From Corythucha ciliata (taxonomy: Eukaryota > Arthropoda > Insecta > Hemiptera > Tingidae), in assembly GCA_038030265.1 (NCBI GenBank), contig CM075940.1, forward strand, positions 11,656,001-11,720,000: 64,000 nucleotides of DNA. The letters run 5' to 3'. This document shows, one piece after another, positions 11,395-23,285 of this stretch; position 1 is the stretch's first letter; every line of letters starts with the position of its first letter. The notes beneath the pieces were generated by a model, which was given only the letters and a program-made list of their open reading frames with translations, had not been told where the DNA came from and made no database searches. The position numbers and the translations under genes are program-made.

Positions 11395-13189
11395 CTAGGG
11401 TCACATTCAAAGCGGAATTCACGCGATACGCCGAATTTGAGAGAAAATTAAGAAGCACCTTAATTAGGCGGAATGTCACAGTCAAACTCAAGGCTGAATT
11501 TATAACGCGAACGTGGACACTTAAGGACAAAATTTATGCGAAAAACTTCAACATAATATCCTTTACTCATCTTCGCGTGAACACGACCATTTAGAGGGCA
11601 TTCGCTCCCCGCCCCGAACCCCATTGCCACTACTGTCCGAAACCCTTCTTTAAAAAAACGCACGTCATGAATGCTTAGACTTGCTTCCCAGGGGAATTAT
11701 GTTGTTATAAACGCTTTTACAGCTTTCCCTAATATGGTTTAATTGAATTAATGAATAAAGCCTCGTGACATTGGTGGGAAAAATATTCGTTGCACGTAAT
11801 ATATTTTCATTGTTTTTCTTGTGCATGGAACCTTTTAGTAAGGGAATTACGCTTCAATATGAATAAGAAGACGTGTAAGACAAGCAACTAAACGAGAATG
11901 TATGTGTTGGTGGGTAGGAGGGGATTACTTTAAGTCAAAACGGTTAATTGGGAGTGGAGCCTATGTCACTTAGCTGACAGTGAGTCTAGCGATTACGTGA
12001 CCGTGGAATGTCACGACCGTTCAATGCAATTTATTGGATTATAGCAAAAACATTGTACTTTGAAATTGAAGAAAACTATTTCGTATGACTTTTGAGAAGT
12101 GTAGTAAAATGAACTTTCAATGATTCAAAAAGCATGAAAGGAACATTATTATGGCATTCCAACGTTTTATAGTAAGATATTAAAATCAATCAATACTTAC
12201 TCATGTTAATGCGTGCAAATTGTATTTAGTTACCTGGGACGGAATGAAATGAGCCGAGCGTTCCCTCGACAGTCTCAAAAAGGCAAATCGCAAAGCCATC
12301 TCCCTGAGGGTGTTTAAGCTGCCTGGGATTGGAATGAAGAGCCGGTTAGATAAATCCAATCGGTCTTTGGATACCTGCGGGGCACCGAATGAGAAGAATT
12401 TCGACGGGGAAGCTCTTTTTTGTGTCGAACGAATCTGTCTACATCATCACTTGTTCTAAAATCAAGTAAACATAACGATTTTGACAGTTCGAAGCGACGC
12501 AGGGGACGGCCCCCCACCACAAGACTTGAAAGGTGATAACTCAGCGTTAACACAGACAAAGAGGAGACATAGGCTTGAACGTTGGAACTCTTCATTGACA
12601 AGGACAAGCTGAATAAACATTTATACCTTCTTTAACCGCTCGACTCGAATGACAACAATTCCAACGAGTTGTAAGCCGGAGGTGTTTTTAAAGAGCGGGG
12701 TTCGATCCTTTTCCGCCCCCTTTCATCCCGTTCGCTCCCCACCAGGCACTATAAAAGCTCATTACGCAATTAGCCCCTCTACTCAAAATACGATCCGTAG
12801 GAGTCCCAGGATTTTTGAAAGTTGAATGGTGGGGATTGATCGTCAGGGGGTCGGAGGAGGATAGAGTGCATGTGTGCAAGTGAGACAGTACAACTGTGAA
12901 ACAGCTGACCCAACCAGCTGACCCTCATTTCTTCGTTTACTAAGATCCCACCTTCGTATTTTGTTTTATTAACTTTTACTGAAACAGGTCGTTAGATTTT
13001 CAGTTATGCGCTAATTTGTCGATAAAATTTGTTCCCAAGAAACGCTTATGTGATCAAGTCTCGAGACTCATCTTGGTTGTGCGTACGAGTGAGGCTGCCA
13101 TAGCCATTTGTGTTGCTGTTTTTGTTTTTGTGAGAGTCCCTTCATCCGTTGTGCTTGCCAATTTAAAGGATTTTTCATCCTCTGGGACA
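11395..13189. other. Intergenic, upstream of UBE2H
   Basis: No gene recognised. It should hold the UBE2H promoter and 5' UTR. A tataaaag at 12750 could be a TATA-like site but is 440 bp from the start codon and has no other support. The longest open frame (12314-12607, minus strand) has no recognisable domain. Confidence 0.4.
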
Positions 13190-16100
13190 ATGTCTTCTCC
13201 AAGCGCTGGAAAACGACGAATGGACACGGATGTCATAAAATTGTATCCTTTGGTCTTTCATTTGAGTCATTTATTACGCATCAACTATTTAATTCGAAAT
13301 CAGTGCGCAATTATTCTTCACTGCCCTACTCGTATGTGCTGGTGACTTTGTTGCCTCTGTTAATTTTTTTCCCCTTCCTTTTCTTATCGTTTGCCTTAGT
13401 TCAGTTCCCTCAGGACTTGCGACCCACCGATTGCCCTCCAGCACTTTGTGATATTGTCAGAGGGGTCCGTTCCAAAAGTTGTCCTAAAATTCAAATCGCT
13501 AAATTTTAACGCACGTGTGACTCATCTTGAATTTTATTTCACAAGAACAACCCAGTGTCATCTTGAAAATGCACTGAGAATGTTAAGTCCATCTTTTCTG
13601 TAGTCGTCAGTTTAGTAATCACTTGTTGCTCTCCGAGTATTTTTTTTAATCCTTCCATGTATCATTTACCAAAATTGTTGATCAGTTTGTTTATTAAGGG
13701 TGAATTTTTCTGTAAAATTGCAGCTCACCCCCCCCCCCACTATCGTGTCTTTTTCGAGACTTCATGCTTTTTATCTCCCCAATGGCTAGACTTTAAACAT
13801 GATAGGTATTTTTTGTATTTCTTTGTTCGTAAGTTTCTTTGTCCTCCGATTTGTTGTTGTTGTTTTTTTTTTTGCACACATAAAACTAAAACAATTCTAT
13901 AATAGCGGTTCAGGGTCCATTTAGCACAGCTCGACCATTTGTTTCCCTGGCGGGGGGGGGAGGCAGTGTGTCTGGGGTTTCAGTTCTACAATGATTCATA
14001 TGTTTTTCTTACACATTAAATTCTCAGGATCGAAAGCAAACATGAGGTTACAATATTAGGTGGTCTGAATGAATTTTGTGTCAAATTTTACGGTCCTAGA
14101 GGGAGTGAGTACAGTTTTACTTAATGACCATATTTCCTCCAGTAAAATTTGTATAGCCTTAAACATTGTGGATTTCTTGTATTTGGCAGCTCCATATGAA
14201 GGTGGAATTTGGAAAGTTCGAGTTCATTTACCAGAGCACTACCCATTCAAATCACCCTCAATTGGCTTCATGAATAAAGTTTATCACCCCAATATCGACG
14301 AAGTGTCCGGCACTGTTTGCCTTGACGTCATAAACCAGGCTTGGACAGCTCTGTACGGTAATAAACCCCTTTTTATTCACTTGGTTTTTTCATATTCATG
14401 CACTTTCCGACTTGAAGTGATGTGGGCATTAATAAAATAAGCCTGTCCAAAGGCATGGGCGTACCCAGAGAGTGGTTAGGAATGGGCAGTTGCCCTCCCC
14501 CCCCCTAATTTTTCAGTTGGAAAACTGTAAATTTATCAGTTGAAACTGACAATATAGCAACGGCGTACCCCCCTGATTCCTGAACGCGAAACCCCCCCCC
14601 CTTATGAGTCCCCCCCCACACCAGTATTAAAGTGCTGTAGAAAGAAACGTTCAATGAAATAACAATGCTAGGTGTAGTATCCTGAGAGATCTAAGAATAC
14701 TATAAGATGGAATATAACGTTGAAACAACAAGATAAACTCATTTATTCAAGGTGTCTACAGACCTGGAAAAGTCAGGGAATTTCGTGAATTTAGGTCTGT
14801 TCGTTTGTCGTCCGGAGCTGCACTATTAGCACTGAAAGTACTAACCTTTCATTATTTTTTCGCGTTATTTCACATGATAACCCGCGAGGTTGCAGAATTT
14901 CGTGCTGCTCGGAGTAGTCCGGGACGACAAACGAATAGACCTTTTAACAGAAAAGTCAGGGAAAAATGGTAAAGCGATTTTTTTTTACACGAACTTCATG
15001 CTTCCAACGGGAACATGGAAGTAAAATGAAGTACAGAATTACTATAAGGATTGTGGCCAATCTCACTCTCCTGTTGGATTATGTTATGAGCGTTTTTTTT
15101 TTCACAGAAAACGTACTTTTATACCAAAAACGTCGGTTTCTTGGGTCGGAATGCACTTTTCTTCAAAAGTGATGACAGTTTTGAAATCTACGGTATTCCG
15201 TTCCAATGGAATGAGACCAATTTCAATCATCAACACTGTCTAAAACGCGAAGAAACGTGACGCTTTTGTCGCGCTGGTTCAATAAATAGCCGCCACTGCT
15301 CTTCGGATAGTTGGACACCGCGAAAACTTCTCCTTTTTCTCAAATTTCCAATGTTTCACTCAAAATGTAATTTATATCACTTTCTCTACATTATAGTACA
15401 GGGAATGAAGTTTAAAAAAGGCAGAATAACGGAAAAATTCAGCCGAACTTCAAATGTGGCTTAACAAACTCCATTTGAAGCATACTTCCGGGATTCGAAG
15501 AGTCTGGAACGATACGGGGTGGCAAACATCCTTTTAATGGAGGGCGGACGTTGGCCAACTCATCGCTATAAGGCTTAAAGAAATTTGCCCCAACAGGGTG
15601 TCTAATCCTATGTAGTCTTGTGTGCCGAGTCGATAAAAATCAACCACAAGTCCGTGCGACGATTAGTTTTTGAGTTACGACGTAAATTGTACCAAAAAAA
15701 CTTGGTATTTTGCTTGAATATTTCAACAAAAAAATCCTCAAGTCCAACGTTTAGCAATGCAGTTCTCGTAGATGTCATTTCTGAAGTAGTTTTTGGCGCT
15801 GAGGGGCTCGTTTCTCTGCGATCAATATTATTTGAGTTACTAACGAAAATACCTTAAAAAACGAGTGTTTCCCGATACTTGGATGTGCTATGAAAATGTG
15901 TATCAAGATTTTGGGCAGGACTAACCACGTTCTCTGATCTTACGTAGTTTTGTGTGCTGAATCGAATGAGCGTTTGCAGGGATCGCTGGGGTCAATACTT
16001 TCTGAGATACGCCTACAAGTATAAGAACAATTTCTTTAAAAATGCTGGAGATGTTTATCCGTAATTCAAAAATTATTGACACCAGCGATCCCTACTATAC

Positions 16101-19100
16101 AGTTCATTCAATTCAGCACAAAAAACTACATAAGACGGGAAAACATTGTTAGTTCTGCCTAAATCGTGATATAAATTTTTTAGGGCACACTTAAGTATAG
16201 GAAAAAATCGAGGTTTTTTTGGTATTTTCGTTCATATAACTCAAATAATTCATTCATTCAGTGCATTCGACCCAGAATCAAAAACAACTTCAGAAACGAT
16301 ATATGAAACGACTTCATCACTAAATTTAGGGCGTGAGGATTTTAATAAACTTATCAAGCCAAAAACAACTGTTTTTCGCACAAATTATGCCATAACTCAA
16401 GAAATAATGAGCCGACGGACTTGACTTTTATCGACTCAGCACATACAACAGAGAAGGATTAGTCACCTCGTTTGGGCAATCGTAGGCCAATGTCTACCCG
16501 CCCTTAAAAATGGGTTCGCCACCCCGTATCGTTGCGGACTCTTCGAATCCTCAAAGTATACATCAAAAGGAATTTTTTAAGCCACAATCGAAATTGGGCC
16601 GAATTTTGCCGGTATTCTGGCTTTATTTCTTGTAATACTATGAAAAAATGTGAGGTATTAAAAACGCTGAATTCCTGAGTATTGTCCTCATGAGCATGAG
16701 TTTGAATTTACTTTTTGGATGGCTGTACCGGCAGGCAGACTGTCAGTAGACTAGATTACACCCGACTTCCTTGTCTTAATGTTTTTTATACCGGTCATGA
16801 CATTAATCGATTATTAGCACACAATAATTAGGATTTTTTTCCTAAGAGGAAGAGCTTGGAGTGAGGAGAAAAAGAAAGAGCTCGTGTTGGGTTCGACGAT
16901 CCGCAGAGGCAGAGTCATGCATTTGTCCTTTTTCCCCATATAATTATGTATTTGGATAACGTAATAAATGCATATAGTTGTAGTCGTAGGAGCCTACATT
17001 GTCAGTCTTCCCTCGTTGAGGTGCGTCAAAACGAACCGGTTTCGGCTACTCGCCACCTTCAGCGTATGGAAGTACATCTGAAACTCATGAAACTCAACAA
17101 CTGAAAACTGAGTTTCAGTTTGTACTTCCATGCGCTGATGATGGCGAGTAGCGGAAACCGGTCGTTTTTGACGCGTCTCAACGAGAGAAGACTGACAATG
17201 TAGGTTCCTACGGTTCTAGGGGCTCAAATGTCTTCATTCTCCGAGTCGACATGAGGCTGAAAGGGCCTTCAGATAGGTTCTGATTTTCCTTCCGAGGAAC
17301 AGTTGGGCTGGTGAAATGTTGGTGGCAGTGGCTCGGTAATACCACTAAAAAACTTTCGAAGTTAGATAGATGCGAGGGTGTCTGTCGCCGGTATTTTAAT
17401 TAAAGAAGCAAATTAATTAACTGATTTTACCTGGGCGACACGGAAAGGCAAAGCCTAACATAATTCGAGTTTCGAGAAAAAATGGGCTCCCCGAAGGGAT
17501 TTGAACCCGTAACCTCTGGAATGTTAGTCCAGTGCGCTACCAATTGCGCCGGCCGTCACGTCCGGCTTAACCCGGCCATGTGCCTTTCAAGGCATCAAGC
17601 CGGGACGGGAAGAAGGCACAATTCTGGTCAACATTTGGCCACCAGAAGTGCTCTCGGGCTCGCGACTTTATTTTGACAATGCCAATGTGCCACCTATGGA
17701 GCGATCCTAAAATGTCTGGTTGAAGAATTTTCGGAATAACGGTTCGCAATCCCGAGATCAAGCAACCATTGTGAATGGAAAGTGCGTCTTTGTTAATTCA
17801 TCGAAAAATTGAAGTGTGAAATGAATAATAAAATTAAAGGACAATATTTTCTTTAATACAACTCTTTTTTTAAACTTTTTATCAAGAAAGCGTATAATCA
17901 TTCTCAACAAAACACGGTCGAAAAGTATAAACCCGCGACACTTTGGTTCCCAACAGTCTTTCTTGATGAAACATGGCTTCAAATCGATGTCGTTGTTTGA
18001 TGGAAGCCAACCGTTTTTAACGAAATGAATAACTTTTTTGAGAATAAAGTATTTTTCTGTTTCGGAGGCATTGTCGCTACTGTTGACCATTAAGCACTTC
18101 TGAGCTTCACTCATAAATTTGGAGACAAAATGTACTATTCCTAGAAATGACTCCAACTGTTTAAAATTCTCAGGGGCAGGCGTATCGAGGAAAAGTAAAC
18201 CGGTGAATTAACAGAAGGATATCAACGGTGGTTGCAGCCCGATTGGTGCATTTGGTGATTTTTGAATAAATTTCAAAAGTTCTTCAAGAAGGGATGGATG
18301 GTACGAGGGGAAATGACGTGAATGGTCACTCGTGAACAGGGGTGAAATCGGTTCGGTCCGGACCGAAAAATAATAACGGTCTGAACCGGACCGAAAAAAA
18401 AGTCTTAGGACCGGACCGGACCGATTTTCTCTTAAGTCTCAAATAAAATTTAGCTTGAAAACGTTCACGAAATGATAATTCGAAGCTGAGTATATAAAGG
18501 TAATGATCCTTGGCTCACAATGGTCTATGTACGCATTTTGTGGGCTATTTAAGCCCAAAAATGCCTCGCTTTTGTAGGAAATAAACTTGCAGCACGTTTA
18601 CATCCGATCCAAGACTGGGGGTAACGACGGGATTACCCCTAATAGGCCAGTAGGGCTAGTCAAATCTCTGAAAATTGGTGTGGGGAGGGTAGATATGAGT
18701 AGGGGTTATTCTGTGGGAGGGTTTTCGACACCCCCCCACCCCTCTGTAAAAGGTATCCGATCCACCCTTTGATGCTTGTGTACGTCACGGCATTCCATTC
18801 GAACAAACTTGACACATTAGATGCACGCTGTTCTTGCACGGAACGAATCCCTATATAACGATTTTCTGTTTTTTCTCTATAAGTCATTTAAGGACCGACG
18901 TTTTTCTGTCCGGTCCTCACAAAAATACCGGACCGGAATAATTCACAGCCCGGACCGAAAAAAAATGGCTTGGACCGGACCGAATTCGGGCTTAAGACCG
19001 GAAACAGTTTCATCCCTACTCGTGATGCATCTGAGGGCATTGTTATTTGTTTACAAATAACAAGAAAAATTGTCCCCCTGAAAATGCTTCTTACCCCCCT

Positions 19101-20677
19101 CTTCCTCTCACCATCCATTTTATTAAATAACCTTTGACGTAATCAAACCCCCACTCAACATTATTAAAAATTCGCTTTAAAAAAATCCTTGATTGATTTC
19201 AATGTTTAATGTGAGCAATAGCCTCGTGGAAAAGTCCTCGTCAAGAAACACCAGTGATTGAAAAATATGCAAGTTCCCCATTGTGGTTGTTTTCCGGGGC
19301 AAGCACGATTTCAAGAGTTTTGCTAGCCTCTAGTAACTCATTTAAGGACAAGTAATCGTTCTGAAGCAGAACGGATCGAATCTTACTGTCTGAAACACCC
19401 GATTTGAATGCGGTAATTAAGGCTTCATGATAGAAGTCGTTGGAAAAATCACTAAACGATTAACTTTCTTTGAGCCGGTTTGCGAAATCGTTTAAAGTCT
19501 CAGCAAGTTTTCAGACGAAGCGGTTTGGAAAGTAATTCAAACAGCTCGGAACAAAAATAATCTTCGGCATTTTTCGGTTTAGTCAAATTAACTAAAATAA
19601 TCGAAACCGAGAACTCCAAATGCTCAACTAGCAAACATCTTTTTGTAACCTCGTCTTGAATTTGAAAGAGCCTTTGGAGCGAGGTGAAATTATCCCCTAA
19701 CAGTCCCCCCCCCCCAAATGGCCTTCCCAATCCCTTCTCAGACTGCGACCTATACCCACTAATGACCCCTAGGATCTCAAATTTTCGCACTCTACAAACC
19801 CACCTGGGCCGCTGGAACATTCTTTTGAGCCGTAAAGTTTTATTTTACCCTCCAAGAAATTAACCCCAAGTTTCACAATAACTGGCTGTTCAGCCTGGAA
19901 ACTGATTTTCCCGTAAAATGGTAGTTTTCAGCCCCAAGACTGGTAATTTTACGCCTTAATTATTTTCCACTTATTCAACCCCGCCTATCCTGGAAATTGG
20001 CCTTTCGGTCACTAAACTAGGCATGTGCTCGGCAGAAAAAGATGCACTTGAATATTCGCAATCATGGAACTCTAAAAACGGACGAGGCGGCCAGAAAACA
20101 GTCAAATGTGGTTATTGGTCCGGAAAATGTTTCTCTCACAGATTCATTCTTATGAGTCTTGTTTTTTCAGGTCCTTACTGGAAAAAGTTATAATTCGGTG
20201 GGTTTAGTCCAAAAAATAGTTGGTTTTGACCATTCAAGGCAGAATGAATGGCAGAATGTATGACAAGTTGAAGGAAAGGAGGGGGCGAGACTCATTGTAT
20301 TTTTCGCTATAAACTCTTCTTTCTAATAAATAAAAAAAAAACATTGTTGTTTCCTTTAGATCTATCGAATATATTCGAGTCTTTCCTACCACAACTTCTT
20401 ACCTACCCAAATCCAATCGATCCCCTCAATGGAGACGCTGCGGCTATGTATCTTCATAAACCAGACGAGTACAGGAAGAAGGTACACGGTGAGTGGTGAT
20501 TAACAACTCAAGTGAGGATTGTGCGTATTCGTTCATCGAAACTGTTTATTAGAATTTGTGAGGAAGTACGCAACGGAGGAGGCCCTTCGAGAACAAGAAC
20601 AGCAAGCTGTTTCATCCGACAGCGAATCTTCCATGTCTGATTTTAGTGAAGATGAAGCGCAGGACATGGAATTATAA
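13190..20677 (+). CDS. UBE2H: Ubiquitin-conjugating enzyme E2 H, five exons
   Basis: Exons 13190-13242, 14028-14104, 14190-14357, 20360-20488 and 20553-20677 join in phase to 183 residues, the length of human UBE2H. The start [18 protein letters not shown] matches the family's first residues. The UBC fold follows, with [20 protein letters not shown], then HPNIDE and the active-site segment [11 protein letters not shown] with the catalytic cysteine at residue 87. The conserved acidic tail is [18 protein letters not shown]. This E2 accepts ubiquitin from E1 and works with the CTLH/GID E3 complex. Intron 3 (14358-20359) is 6.0 kb and full of transposon remains; introns 2 and 4 are 85 and 64 nt. 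Confidence 0.97.
14793..14943. repeat. Small palindromic MITE in UBE2H intron 3
   Basis: Terminal inverted arms of about 25 nt: aggtctgttcgtttgtcgtc on the left and gacgacaaacgaatagacct on the right. The ~100-nt interior is A/T-rich. No coding content. Target duplication not resolved. Confidence 0.6.
15400..16630. repeat. Large (~1.2 kb) inverted-repeat element in UBE2H intron 3
   Basis: The two halves, about 600 nt each, are diverged reverse complements along their length. Matching pairs are ggcagaataacgg / ccggtattctggc at the outer ends, gattcgaagagtc / gactcttcgaatcc, gatacggggtggc / gccaccccgtatc, gagtcgataaaaatcaa / ttgacttttatcgactc, and near the centre cagggatcgctgg / ccagcgatccct. 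The centre is near 16020. It resembles a foldback element or a long inverted pair of one repeat. No open frame has a recognisable product. Confidence 0.75.
16983..17217. repeat. Palindrome of ~235 nt in UBE2H intron 3
   Basis: Arms of about 105 nt pair along most of their length: cctacattgtcagtcttc with gaagactgacaatgtagg, aaccggtttcggctactcgcc with its counterpart ggcgagtagcggaaaccggt, and gtatggaagtac with gtacttccatgc. It could be two inverted copies of a retrotransposon tail or a MITE. Confidence 0.7.
17484..17557 (-). tRNA. tRNA-like sequence (anticodon AAC), probably a pseudogene or SINE head
   Basis: On the minus strand an A box (ggcgcaattggtagcgc) with a perfect D stem is followed by an anticodon stem CTGGA/TCCAG around the loop CTAACAT, which gives anticodon AAC (valine). 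A B box gggttcaaatccc and a T-run terminator (tttttt) lie just after the 3' end. The 3' acceptor strand (ggggagcc) does not pair with the 5' bases (gacggccg), so the acceptor stem is broken. The internal pol III promoter and terminator look intact, but charging as a tRNA is unlikely. Confidence 0.5.
17567..19520 (-). mobile_element. Decayed Ty3/Gypsy retrotransposon in UBE2H intron 3
   Basis: Fragments lie in correct order on the minus strand. About 19510-19260 has Gag-like [20 protein letters not shown] and [18 protein letters not shown]. About 18156 has the end of reverse transcriptase, [12 protein letters not shown]. About 17900-18060 has the RNase H-integrase linker, with a KPCF...[10 protein letters not shown] pattern. 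About 17600-17750 has the integrase zinc-binding region, [20 protein letters not shown] followed by WPNVDQ. Most of protease, RT and the integrase core are lost and the frame is broken. No LTRs were recognised. A hAT element (18337-19018) is nested in it. Confidence 0.75.
18337..19018. mobile_element. hAT-type MITE nested in the Gypsy relic
   Basis: The left end is caggggtgaaatcggttcgg; the right end reverse-complements to tagggatgaaactgtttccg. Flanks ctcgtgaa (18329-18336) and ctcgtgat (19019-19026) agree at 7 of 8 bases, fitting the 8-bp hAT target duplication. The subterminal regions carry many copies of ggtccggacc and its halves, a palindromic cluster like those bound by hAT transposases. 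There is no transposase frame in the 682 bp. Confidence 0.75.
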
Positions 20678-22450
20678 CATTGGTTTAAAAAGCGATGTTT
20701 TGTATATAACGTTTAAAATTATTGATTAGAAGCAGATACTTTTGAATTAAAAGTTTGTATGATAGATTGTAAGTTGTACACATTTGGCTTTGATAACAGT
20801 TTCAATTCAATTAATTGATTAAAATTGTTAGACAATATTTTTTATAATTATCGCTGTAACGCGGATTGGCTTTTTTACTCTTTGCTTGTTAATGTAAATT
20901 ATGACAAAGCCTTGGAACGTATCCTAGTGACATTACCGTATCGCCCTTTCTCCTTGCCAAGCGGTTTGGAGTTGTTCGCAGGAATTGGATTGTTGTTCAC
21001 TAACAAACGTCTTTCATCAATCTTTGTATTAGCGGCCTCTTCTAGGAAACCACTCATAATGCGTTATTTTCGAGACAGGTGGGAGTAGCTCCTTTTATTA
21101 GTCCTTAGCATGAAAAAGTTCTGAACTCAGAACATGTACAATGTCTCCAGTTTCAGCCAATTTACCTAACCCAGTTCTCTTAGGACTATTGAAAAAGCAT
21201 CAAAAGTTATGCAATTTGTGCCATTAATGTAAATTTAACCATTCATTATCGAAACTGCGATGTTTCAAGTTCAGATAAGTTTCAAGAAATTATCCATTCA
21301 TCTGAGTTTAACGCCTAATTTATTTAAAATGTTGCTTGATTCGTGTGTTGAACTAGTGAATCATGTGGTTTTCTAGCACCGTGATTAATTATATGATAGA
21401 GTTTGGGTAGAATTGAAGCATCTAGATCGACCGTAGTTTGTAATCCAAGACCATTCAAATTCAATGTTTCCACTAAGTTCGACTATAAGACCAAGCCTGA
21501 CAACTTCCTTGCATTAAAAGTAAACAAGCTATGTGATTAGCTTCATGTAGATTTTTTAAACATTAGCGTGCCCTGTAAATATAATTTTAGTGTAAAAAAA
21601 AATTGAGCAAAGAAACATCAGTTTGTCTATTATTAGTTATATTATTTAAAACGCTTTGTATATTGCAGAGTCGGGGTTTTCGTTGATATTTATATTTCTG
21701 CCCTTTTTCCGTTTTAACTGACTATCTGATATCATCGCCGCCAGTAGGAGGGGGGGGGGTCTATAATTGCAAGACATCGAAATTCATCTAATTCTGTGAA
21801 ACTACCAAAAAATTCGACATGTTAAGTTCCATGCCCTAAAACGTAAATTATTTCCGACGCCATGTACTTGGTTGACTATAAAGATTTGTCAGATTTGCAA
21901 TGATCTCATATGGCGAAATATTTTCTCTTCATGCATCAAACCATTGGAATAAGGCGAAATTAATGCTTGACGAAACCTGCGTGAGTTGCAAATTTTTTTA
22001 TTGAGACAAATTCTTCTCTTATCTTTTCTTGAAAGCGTGATTTATTTACTTGTAGGATGTGCAAGCATTTAGAGGTAAGGCGCTCAACTTTAAAGTACAG
22101 TTATTTATTCTGACTAGTTGCATTTGAGTTAAATATTTTCATCATTTTAGATTTTAATGACGTTAACTCCAGTTTTCCAAATAGAGACAAGAAACAACTA
22201 CCAAATTAATTAAGCGTTACCGATGTAATGTAATTTCATCATTTATCCAGGCGATAGGAACACATTTTACAATGTAATTTGAGTCACTTTCCCGTTCGTT
22301 AAAAATACAGTGTGTTATTGAAACTTGGCAGTTTAAAGATTTGTTATTGGTTAATGCCCAAATGAGTAATGTAACGGAGAGTAAATTCAATTATAACGTC
22401 GAATTTTTAATTTTGTATACACACGTGCAATAAAACAGTTTTGAATTATT
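20678..22450 (+). other. Probable long 3' UTR of UBE2H
   Basis: This A/T-rich stretch after the UBE2H stop has almost no repeats, in contrast to its surroundings, and runs to an aataaa signal at 22429. One run of nine or more G lies near 21750. The short open frame 20825-21088 has no recognisable motif and is probably chance. Confidence 0.5.
22429..22434 (+). terminator. Poly-A signal AATAAA (probably UBE2H)
   Basis: Canonical aataaa followed about 20 nt later by an A-rich stretch, in the right orientation for UBE2H. It would give a 3' UTR of about 1.75 kb. Other A/T-rich hexamers nearer the stop could also be used. Confidence 0.45.
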
Positions 22451-22699
22451 TAAAAAAAATGAATCGAGCTGTCACAAGTGAAGTAAAATCCTGCATACAA
22501 GGAAAATAAGTTACATACCTACTTGGAAAGAGGGGGGGGGGGAGTTGTAAAGCTCCTCCACTACTACGCAACGTAAACGTGCGCATCCGTGAAAGTTCAA
22601 GGTGCTCTTTCGCGCTTATTGTTATTGTGTTGCTGACTAACTAAAGTCAACACTGAACTGACAGCCAGGTCTGACGGATGTTGTAGTAGTGCACACTAC

Positions 22700-22745
22700 T
22701 CATCGGGGGGGGGGGGGGGGCACTTCGTCAGCCCCCCCCCCCCAT
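22700..22745. repeat. G16 / C12 homopolymer hairpin
   Basis: A run of 16 G (22705-22720), 11 bases of other sequence, then 12 C (22732-22743). The two can pair as a hairpin or form a G-quadruplex on one strand and an i-motif on the other. Homopolymer length may be uncertain in the assembly. Confidence 0.7.
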
Positions 22746-22757
22746 AGTGGCCAAAAC

Positions 22758-23285
22758 TGACTGTTATTGTCCTCGGTTTCGGCATTATTTCTCCGCCCCA
22801 CCGTGGGCCAGCGAGGTCCGAAGGAAAATCTGTTTCGATTTTCCGATTCTCCGTGATGAGAAACCCTGACATACGAGGTTTAGTCCACTTCTATTTTTTT
22901 TTTTTTTTCATTAAGTGGGCGAAATTTTTGGTGTTCCGATCTGCCTGCACCAGACGCCATTTATGAGTCCCTAGGGCAATGCTGAAGTGACAAATGCCCG
23001 TGATTTCGGTGCGAACGTTCCTAATGGGGCGACAGCCCCCCCTCAAAGTGGCTAAAAATGAGCGTTCTAGAACATGCTTCGATTTGAGATGTATGCTGGT
23101 TTAGAGTCCCTCCGACCATGCTAAATTGAGAACTGCAGGCAGCCAAGGCCAGATATAGCCCCCTAAGGGGGCGTCCGCCCTCCTAAAAGTGACCAAAACT
23201 GACCGTTTCGCGTTGTCCTCGGTTTTCGGCATTATTTCTCCGCTTCACCCCCGTGGGCCATCGAGGTCCGCCTGCGTCGAAGCTT
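22758..23285. repeat. Repeat block with internal direct duplication
   Basis: The phrase gtcctcggtttcggcattat followed by ttctccgc and a gtgggcca-cgaggtccg motif occurs at 22768-22815 and again at 23215-23268, about 450 nt apart. The stretch between, 22925-23165, is repeated in diverged form at 25430-25645. This is a dispersed non-coding repeat. Confidence 0.6.

Noticed and set aside
12314..12607. Open frame of 97 residues, minus strand
   Set aside because: No recognisable domain, splice context or conserved motif; Ser/Arg-rich translation looks like chance.
12748..12755. TATA-like tataaaag upstream of UBE2H
   Set aside because: 440 bp from the start codon with no other promoter evidence; such words are common by chance.
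20825..21088. 87-residue frame after UBE2H
   Set aside because: No motif and located in the probable 3' UTR before the poly-A signal.
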